From contig NZ_MKQR01000026.1 of NCBI RefSeq assembly GCF_001940455.1, forward strand, positions 699,084 to 763,083: a stretch of DNA of 64,000 nucleotides, written 5' to 3'. Source of the DNA: Actinokineospora bangkokensis (GTDB lineage Bacteria; Actinomycetota; Actinomycetes; Mycobacteriales; Pseudonocardiaceae). Shown here piece by piece: positions 58,342-64,000 of the stretch (within the stretch, counting starts at the first letter, position 1; every line of letters starts with the position of its first letter). Below the pieces are notes generated by a model. That model worked only from the letters and a program-made list of their open reading frames with translations. It searched no databases and was not told where the DNA came from. Made by a program: the position numbers and the translations under genes.

Positions 58342-60162
58342 GTGACTTCGTTGATGCGTGGCAGGGTGCGGGCGGCCGAGCTGGTGGGGCGGGGGTGGCT
58401 CAACACCGGTGGGGCGCAGCTGCGGCTGGGGGACTTCCGGGGCAAGGTGCTGCTGCTCGACTTCTGGACGTTCTGCTGCATCAACTGCCTGCACGTGCTC
58501 GACGAGCTGCGGCCGGTGGAGGAGGAGTTCTCCGACGTCCTGGTGACGGTGGGGGTGCACTCCCCGAAGTTCCGGCACGAGGCGGACGCGGGCGCGCTGG
58601 CAGCAGCCGTGGAGCGGTACGGGGTGCGGCACCCGGTGCTGGACGACCCGGAGCTGACGACGTGGCAGGCGTACGCGGTGAAGGCCTGGCCGACGCTGGT
58701 GGTGGTGGACCCCGAGGGGTACGTGGTGCACATCGCCGCGGGGGAGGGGCACGCGGAGGCGCTGCGGCGGGTGATCGGTGAGGTGGTGCGGGTCCACGAG
58801 GAGAAGGGGACGCTGCACCGCGGGGACGGGCCGTACGTGCCGAGCGCGCCGGAGGACACCGAGCTGCGGTTCCCGGCGAAGGCCGTGGCGGTGGGCGGGT
58901 CGGTGGTCGTGGCGGACACCGCGCACCACCGGGTCGTGCGGCTCGGCGGGGACGGGGAGACGGTGCTCGCGGCCTACGGGACGGGGGAGCGCGGGCGGCA
59001 GGACGGGGTGGCGGCGACGTTCTCCGAGCCCTCCGCGGTCGCCGTGCTGCCCGAGGCCGTGGCGGCCAGGGTCGGGTACGACCTGGTGGTGGCGGACACG
59101 GTGAACCACCTGCTGCGCGGGGTCGACTCCGCGACCGGGGAGGTCACCACCGTCGCCGGGACCGGGGAGCCGTGGCGCAACGGGCCGACCAGCGGCAAGG
59201 CCACCGAGGTCGACCTGAGCAGCCCGTGGGACCTCACCTGGTGGGAGCCCGCGGGCGGGGTCGTCGTCGCGATGGCGGGCAACCACACGCTCGGGCTGTT
59301 CGACCCCGTGGCCGAGCAGGTGAGCCGGTTCGCCGGGACGACGGTGGAGGGGTTGAAGGACGGGCCGAAGGAGGAGGCGTTCTTCGCGCAGACCTCCGGG
59401 CTCGCCGCGACCCCCGAACGCCTGTGGCTGGTGGACGCGGAGACGTCGGCGCTGCGCTACCTCGACACCGCGGGCGCGGTGCACACCGTCGTGGGCAAGG
59501 GCCTGTTCGACTTCGGGCACCGGGACGGCGACGCCGCGGAGGCGCTGTTCGAGCACCCGCTGGGGGTGACCGCGCTGGCGGACGGCAGCGTCGTCGTCGC
59601 GGACACCTACAACGGCGCGCTGCGCCGGTACGACCCGGCGACCGGGCAGGTCAGCACGGTGGCCACGGGGATCGCCGAGCCGTCGGGGGCCGTGGTGGTC
59701 GACGGCGAGCTGCTGGTGGTCGCCTCGGCCGCGCACCGGTTGGAGCGGACGGCCGTGGCGGTGCAGGAGGTGGTGGGGGAGGCGCGGCAGGTGGTGCGGC
59801 CCACCACCGCCATCGCCGCGGGGGCGTTCACCCTCGACGTGGTGTTCTCGCCGCCGCCGGGGCAGAAGCAGGACGACCGGTTCGGCCCGTCGACCCGGTT
59901 GGAGGTGACGTCCTCACCGCCGGAGCTGCTGGTCAGCGGGGCCGGGGAGAGCACGGACCTGCGGCGCGAGCTGGTCATCTCCGACGCCGTGGGCAGCGGG
60001 GTGCTGCACGTCGTCGCCCAGGCGGCCAGCTGCGACACCGACGACGCCGAGCACGGCGCGTGCCACCTGACCAGGCAGGACTGGGGCGTGCCCGTCGAGG
60101 TGGGTGCCGGCGGGCTCGCCCGGCTGGCCCTGGTGCTCGGCGGCCTGGACGACCAGGCCTAG
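58342..60162 (+). CDS. Thioredoxin-fold / NHL-repeat protein (NHLRC2-like)
   Basis: About 606 residues. N-terminal TlpA/AhpC-type thioredoxin domain: LGDFRGKVLLLDFWTFCCIN with CCINC at the active-site position, then KAWPTLVVVDPEGYVV. From about residue 190 an NHL six-blade propeller (VVVADTAHHRVVRLG, VVADTVNHLLRGVD, VVADTYNGALRRYD). C-terminal segment with two Cys (SCDTDDAEHGACHLT). Similar to NHLRC2. Start uncertain: GTG here, another GTG five codons earlier, or an ATG four codons later. Cytosolic, no signal. Confidence 0.88.
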   Translation: MTSLMRGRVRAAELVGRGWLNTGGAQLRLGDFRGKVLLLDFWTFCCINCLHVLDELRPVEEEFSDVLVTVGVHSPKFRHEADAGALAAAVERYGVRHPVLDDPELTTWQAYAVKAWPTLVVVDPEGYVVHIAAGEGHAEALRRVIGEVVRVHEEKGTLHRGDGPYVPSAPEDTELRFPAKAVAVGGSVVVADTAHHRVVRLGGDGETVLAAYGTGERGRQDGVAATFSEPSAVAVLPEAVAARVGYDLVVADTVNHLLRGVDSATGEVTTVAGTGEPWRNGPTSGKATEVDLSSPWDLTWWEPAGGVVVAMAGNHTLGLFDPVAEQVSRFAGTTVEGLKDGPKEEAFFAQTSGLAATPERLWLVDAETSALRYLDTAGAVHTVVGKGLFDFGHRDGDAAEALFEHPLGVTALADGSVVVADTYNGALRRYDPATGQVSTVATGIAEPSGAVVVDGELLVVASAAHRLERTAVAVQEVVGEARQVVRPTTAIAAGAFTLDVVFSPPPGQKQDDRFGPSTRLEVTSSPPELLVSGAGESTDLRRELVISDAVGSGVLHVVAQAASCDTDDAEHGACHLTRQDWGVPVEVGAGGLARLALVLGGLDDQA

Positions 60163-60164
60163 GT

Positions 60165-60587
60165 TCAGGCGAAGGCGGGGGCGGTCAGCGCGTCCCAGTC
60201 GAACGCGCCGAAGGTGACGCCCTGGCGGTAGGCGACCAGGCCCGACCGCGAGTACGGCTGGACGTCCGCGGGCAGGGCGTCCAGCGGTGCCCAGCGCAGG
60301 TCGGCGTCCGCCGCCGGGGTGCCCGTCCAGGCGTCGACCTCGAAGAACGCGCCCAACCGGCACTGCGAGCCGCAGCCGACGACGTGCGAGGTGTGCACGT
60401 GGGTGGCCGCGGCGGCGGTGACGCCCAGCCGGGCGCGGGCCACGCGCGCGGCCGCGTCGGGCAGGGGCTCGCCCGGCTCGGGCCGCCCGCATGGCAGGGC
60501 CCAGGTCGCCGCGCCCCGGGTCAGCAGCACCGCGCCCGCCCGGACGAGCAGGACGTGGACATCGATGACGGTGGGGGTCGGTGCCAT
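60165..60587 (-). CDS. Nudix-fold protein with degenerate Nudix box
   Basis: 140 residues. VIDVHVLLVRAGAVLLTRG and WALPCGRPEPGEPLPDAAAR fit the Nudix fold, but the REUXEEXGU core reads RVARARLGV: the catalytic glutamates are Val, Arg and Ala. Hydrolase activity is therefore doubtful; a binding or sensor role is possible. ATG start. Convergent with the thioredoxin/NHL gene, 2 bases between stops. Confidence 0.8.
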   Translation of the reverse strand: MAPTPTVIDVHVLLVRAGAVLLTRGAATWALPCGRPEPGEPLPDAAARVARARLGVTAAAATHVHTSHVVGCGSQCRLGAFFEVDAWTGTPAADADLRWAPLDALPADVQPYSRSGLVAYRQGVTFGAFDWDALTAPAFA

Positions 60588-60768
60588 GCCGGGATCCTCT
60601 GGTTCCGTGTCAAGCTGGTGAGGCGGAGGTTACGCGCCGGTCTCGGCCGGGTGGCTCGCCACCCCCTACCGGGCACGACCCGCCCACGCCGCGGTCACCG
60701 GCTGCGACCCCGCGCGGTTTGCGCACTCACCTGCAGGACCGCTGATCGGGGGCGGTTACCATTCCACG

Positions 60769-61089
60769 GTGGCGGAACAAAAGCTCGAGATCCAGATGCT
60801 CCAGGACCGCCTGCTCGTCCGCCTGTCCGCCGAGGACGGCGAGCGCCGCAGCTCCGGGGGCATCGTGATCCCGGCCACCGCCCAGATGGCCCGGCGGCTG
60901 GCGTGGGGGGACGTGCAGGGCGTGGGGACGAACGTGCGCAACATCCGGGTGGGGGACCGGGTGCTGTTCAACGCCGAGGACCAGTCCGAGGTCGAGGTGC
61001 AGGGGCAGACCTACCTGGTGATGCGGGAGCGGGACGTGCACGCCATCGCCAGCGAGCGCACCGAGCACGGGACCGGGTTGTACCTGTAG
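60769..61089 (+). CDS. GroES-family co-chaperonin-like protein, orphan
   Basis: 106 residues of the Cpn10 fold: MLQDRLLVRLSAEDGERRSS, GGIVIPATAQMARRLAWGDV, VGDRVLFNAEDQSEVEVQGQ, YLVMRERDVHAI. The mobile-loop region (residues about 20-40) is shorter and less typical than GroES. No groEL and no CIRCE box are adjacent, so it is probably an additional GroES-like protein. GTG start. VanW gene 43 bases downstream. Confidence 0.8.
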   Translation: MAEQKLEIQMLQDRLLVRLSAEDGERRSSGGIVIPATAQMARRLAWGDVQGVGTNVRNIRVGDRVLFNAEDQSEVEVQGQTYLVMRERDVHAIASERTEHGTGLYL

Positions 61090-61132
61090 GGCCACACAGC
61101 GACTGTCCTGCTGAGGAGAAGGGTTTCCAGCC

Positions 61133-63004
61133 GTGCCCGACGAGCACAACTGGCCGGGGGCGGGTGCGCCGCGCTGGCCGGACCCGCACACCGAGCAGAC
61201 GGAGGTGCTGCGCCCCGTGGCGGCCGACGCCGCCACCGTGCAGTTCTCCCCCGCCCGGCCGCCCGAGGGCGAACCGGGGCAGGGCGCCGCGGGCAAGCCC
61301 AAGTCGAAGCGCAAGCCGCTGCTGATCGCCGGGGCGGTCGTGGGCGGGCTGGCTGTGCTCTACGCGCTGGACATCATCCTGTCGACGGGCAACGTGCCGC
61401 GCGGGGTGAGCGTGGCGGGCGTCGAGGTCGGCGGCCTGTCGCACGCGGAGGCCGAGACGGCGCTGCGCGAGCGGATCGAGCCGCGGCTGACCCAGCCGGT
61501 CACCGTGCGCGCGGGCGTCGTCGAGCAGAAGCTCGACCCGGCGGCGACCGGGCTGACCCTGGACTGGTCGGCCACGCTCGACCAGGCGGGCGACCAGTCG
61601 TTCAACCCGATCACCCGGATCACCTCGTTCTTCTCCTCCACCGAGGTCGGCGTGGTCACCGGCACCGACGAGCGCAAGCTGACCGTGGCCATGGAGCAGC
61701 TGCGGGTGGAGACCGCGCGCACCCCGGCCGAGGGCAGCATCGGCTTCCCCGAGGGGCAGGCCGTGGCCGTGGACCCGGTGCCCGGCCAGCAGCTCAAGGT
61801 CGACGACGCGCGGGCGGCGCTGGTGGCGGGCTGGGCCAACGGCACCCCCGTGGACCTGCCCGTCGACAGCACGCCGGTGAAGACCACGAAGGAGGGCGTG
61901 CACCAGGCCCTCGAAGAGGTCGCCAAGCCCGCCGTGTCCGGCCCGGTGCTGGTCAAGGGCGAGGGCAAGGACGCCACCATCGAGCCGGGCGTGATCGCCT
62001 CGGCGCTGGTGTTCGAGCCCGCCGACGGCGGCGGGCTGACCGCGAAGGTCGACACCGCCAAGGTCATCGCCGCGGTGCAGCCGCAGCTGGCCGAGACGGA
62101 GAAGGAGGGCAAGGACGCGCAGGTCGTGTTCGAGGGCGGCAAGCCGACCGTGACCCCCTCCCAGGACGGCGTGGGCGTCAACTACGAGGCCGCGTTCGCC
62201 ACCCTGCTCGACGTGCTCAAGAAGACCGAGGGCCGCGAGGTCAAGGTCGAGTACACCAAGAAGCCCGCCAAGGTGACCACCGAGCAGGCCAACGCCTTCG
62301 GGATCAAGGAGGTCATCGGCGAGTTCACCACCAAGGGCTTCGCCGCGGACTCCGGCACGAACATCCGGGTGGTGGCGCAGGAGGTCAACGGCGCGATCGT
62401 CAAGCCGGGGGAGACCTTCAGCCTCAACGGCCACACCGGCCCGCGCACCGCCGCCCAGGGCTACGTCGAGGCGGGCGTGATCAAGGACGGCGCCCCGGGC
62501 CGCGAGGTCGGCGGCGGCATCTCGCAGTTCGCCACCACGCTGTACAACGCCTCGTACTTCGCGGGCCTCAAGGACGCGGGGCACAAGGAGCACAGCTACT
62601 ACATCTCCCGCTACCCGGCGGCCCGCGAGGCCACCGTCTTCCAGAACCACGACGGCAGCAGCGTCATCGACCTCAAGTTCACCAACGACGCCCCCACCGG
62701 CATCGCCATCCAGACGGTGTGGACGTCGGGGTCGATCACGGTGAAGATCTGGGGCACCAAGCGCTACGACGTGGAGTCCATCCCGGGCGCGCGCACGAAC
62801 GAGACGCAGCCGCAGGAGAAGGCGGGCCCGACGACCGGCAAGTGCTCCCCGAGCAACGGCGCCCCCGGGTTCACCACCTCCGACACGCGGGTGCTGCGCG
62901 AGGCCGGGTCGGGCCGGGAGGTCCGCCGCGACACCCGCACCGTGCGCTACAACCCGCAGCCGAAGATCGTGTGCCCGGCTCCCCCGGCAGCCCCGCAAGG
63001 TTAG
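61133..63004 (+). CDS. VanW family protein with peptidoglycan-binding-like domains
   Basis: 623 residues. Polar N-terminus, one membrane helix at about 62-84 (KPLLIAGAVVGGLAVLYALD), then extracellular repeats like PG_binding_4 (VGGLSHAEAETALRERIEPR; second near 290) and a VanW domain at about 425-560 with GETFSLNGHTGPRTAAQGY and GREVGGGISQFATTLYNASY. Named after the vancomycin cluster but common in cell-wall contexts. GTG start with GAGGAGAAGGG upstream. Same strand as DUF1206. Confidence 0.9.
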   Translation: MPDEHNWPGAGAPRWPDPHTEQTEVLRPVAADAATVQFSPARPPEGEPGQGAAGKPKSKRKPLLIAGAVVGGLAVLYALDIILSTGNVPRGVSVAGVEVGGLSHAEAETALRERIEPRLTQPVTVRAGVVEQKLDPAATGLTLDWSATLDQAGDQSFNPITRITSFFSSTEVGVVTGTDERKLTVAMEQLRVETARTPAEGSIGFPEGQAVAVDPVPGQQLKVDDARAALVAGWANGTPVDLPVDSTPVKTTKEGVHQALEEVAKPAVSGPVLVKGEGKDATIEPGVIASALVFEPADGGGLTAKVDTAKVIAAVQPQLAETEKEGKDAQVVFEGGKPTVTPSQDGVGVNYEAAFATLLDVLKKTEGREVKVEYTKKPAKVTTEQANAFGIKEVIGEFTTKGFAADSGTNIRVVAQEVNGAIVKPGETFSLNGHTGPRTAAQGYVEAGVIKDGAPGREVGGGISQFATTLYNASYFAGLKDAGHKEHSYYISRYPAAREATVFQNHDGSSVIDLKFTNDAPTGIAIQTVWTSGSITVKIWGTKRYDVESIPGARTNETQPQEKAGPTTGKCSPSNGAPGFTTSDTRVLREAGSGREVRRDTRTVRYNPQPKIVCPAPPAAPQG

Positions 63005-63083
63005 GCCGGACAGCCCAACGCCGTTTCGCTCGCCGTCGGAGGTGAAACCTCCTCAGGGCCGAACCCCCGAGGAGGAACCCCCG

Positions 63084-63902
63084 ATGGCGAGCGTGACGAG
63101 CACCGCCAGGACAGCGCACGACCACGACGCGGTGAAGGTCCTCGGCCGAGCGGGCATGGCCTGCTACGGCCTGGTGTACCTGCTGGTCGCCTACCTGGCC
63201 ATCCAGGTCGCCGTGGGCAGCTCCGACCAGCAGGCCGACCAGACCGGCGCGCTGAGCGAGGTCGCGAGCACCTCCTTCGGCGCGGTGGTCCTCTGGGTCC
63301 TCGCCGTGGGCCTGCTCGCCTTCGGCGTCTGGCAGCTGCTCATGGCCGCCTTCAGCTACCAGTGGGTCGAGGCGGGCCACAAGCGCGTCCTCAAGCGCAT
63401 CAGCGCCGCCGTCCGCGGCGTGGTCGGCCTGTCCCTGGGCACCGCCGCCATCCGCATCGCCTCCGGCAGCGGCGCCCAGGGCGGCGACTCCAAGCAGCAG
63501 GAGCTCACCGCCCGCCTGCTCGCCCTCCCCTTCGGCCGCGTCCTGGTCGGCATCGCCGCCCTGGTCGTCATCGGCGCGGGCATCGCCAGCATCGTCTCCG
63601 GCATCCGCAAGTCCTTCATGGACGACCTCGACACCGCCGAACTCCCCCGCGGCTCCCGCACCTGGGTCGAGAAGCTCGGCATGGTCGGCAACATCGCCAA
63701 GGGCATCGGCGTCGGCATCGTCGGCCTCCTCCTCGGCTTCGCCGCCCTCGACTCCAACGCGGGCGAAGCAGGCGGCCTCGACAAGGCCCTCCACACCCTC
63801 GCCGCCCAACCCTTCGGCGTCGCCCTCCTCATCGCCGTCGCCCTCGGCTTCGCAGCCTTCGGCGCCTACTGCCTCGCCGCCGCCAAGGCCCACCGAACCT
63901 GA
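63084..63902 (+). CDS. DUF1206 family membrane protein
   Basis: 272 residues, six membrane helices arranged as three DUF1206 two-helix units; conserved starts KVLGRAGMACYGLVYLLVAY, KRISAAVRGVVGLSLG and EKLGMVGNIAKGIGVGIVG. Family role unknown. ATG start preceded by GAGGAGGAACCCCCG. Terminator follows the stop. Confidence 0.92.
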   Translation: MASVTSTARTAHDHDAVKVLGRAGMACYGLVYLLVAYLAIQVAVGSSDQQADQTGALSEVASTSFGAVVLWVLAVGLLAFGVWQLLMAAFSYQWVEAGHKRVLKRISAAVRGVVGLSLGTAAIRIASGSGAQGGDSKQQELTARLLALPFGRVLVGIAALVVIGAGIASIVSGIRKSFMDDLDTAELPRGSRTWVEKLGMVGNIAKGIGVGIVGLLLGFAALDSNAGEAGGLDKALHTLAAQPFGVALLIAVALGFAAFGAYCLAAAKAHRT

Positions 63903-63921
63903 CCACCCCACCCCCATCACA

Positions 63922-63952
63922 AAGGGCGGCGTCCACACAGGACGCCGCCCTT
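63922..63952 (+). terminator. Terminator after the DUF1206 gene
   Basis: AAGGGCGGCGTCC pairs with GGACGCCGCCCTT around ACACA, followed by CCTTTCCC. A C-rich tail like that preceding the cloverleaf repeat continues to the window edge. Confidence 0.85.
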
Positions 63953-64000
63953 CCTTTCCCTCCCCCAACGCCGAAGGCAAGCCCCACCCACCCCCAAAGC

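Noticed and set aside
60700..60768. CIRCE element before the GroES-like gene
   Set aside because: No TTAGCACTC/GAGTGCTAA inverted repeat is present.

Overview
The window is high-GC DNA with strong third-position G/C bias, many GTG starts and tightly packed genes. It carries F420-type LLM and PPOX-like enzymes, a HAIR/HspR-controlled dnaK operon, a SigE-type ECF sigma factor and two DasR-like dre boxes before nagA. All this points to a filamentous actinobacterium of the order Pseudonocardiales (Actinokineospora/Actinosynnema/Saccharothrix-like). That placement is inferred from gene content. Several blocks recall, from memory, the order of the Mycobacterium tuberculosis chromosome between roughly Rv0244c and Rv0385: purA with a divergent Rv0358-like gene, fba with DUF3151, dnaK-grpE-dnaJ-hspR, TrmH/pyrE/Rv0383c-like/clpB/flavohemoglobin, etfD, dcd and fadE5. 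The window therefore looks like conserved core chromosome with small accessory insertions. I saw no phage, plasmid, insertion sequence or CRISPR array.

Layout. Bases 1-8.6 kb hold a truncated PE-like gene, purD, a secreted glycerophosphodiesterase, a Na+/H+ antiporter with a divergent UBP zinc-finger gene, ssuD, purA and its divergent partner. Bases 8.7-12.5 kb form a small accessory stretch: a secreted protein of unknown function, two tandem secreted HNH nucleases, a tiny overlapping ORF, and a VanZ-like gene that runs convergently into a DUF3151 gene. Bases 12.6-31.9 kb are metabolic and regulatory: fba, oxidoreductases, an ECF sigma factor, nagA, two DedA proteins, a glycolate-oxidase-like enzyme, an esterase, a MarR-controlled exporter carrying three extra C-terminal domains, an ABC pair, and a LacI regulator facing a P-loop kinase. 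Bases 32-42.5 kb are a long minus-strand run ending in clpB, then a MarR/flavohemoglobin divergent pair. Bases 42.5-46.8 kb are the dnaK operon. Bases 47-56.5 kb carry a TetR regulator, etfD, an MFS protein, dcd, tRNA-Gly(CCC), an unusual orphan response regulator and fadE5. The remainder holds an HTH regulator, a thioredoxin/NHL protein, a degenerate Nudix protein, an orphan GroES-like protein, VanW and DUF1206 proteins.

How genes work together. FadE5 and EtfD are the two ends of one electron path (acyl-CoA to ETF to membrane quinone), and their promoters share an identical 15-base motif; related TTAC-N5/6-GTA(A/G) sites precede two SDR genes, suggesting one lipid-degradation regulon. ClpB and DnaK are tied together by HspR-type HAIR boxes.

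The most unusual feature is a roughly 320-bp dispersed repeat at 1668-1987 and 50448-50780. Its core can fold into an 89-nt cloverleaf: a 26-bp outer stem closing three abutting hairpins with no unpaired junction bases. I do not recognise it as a known element.
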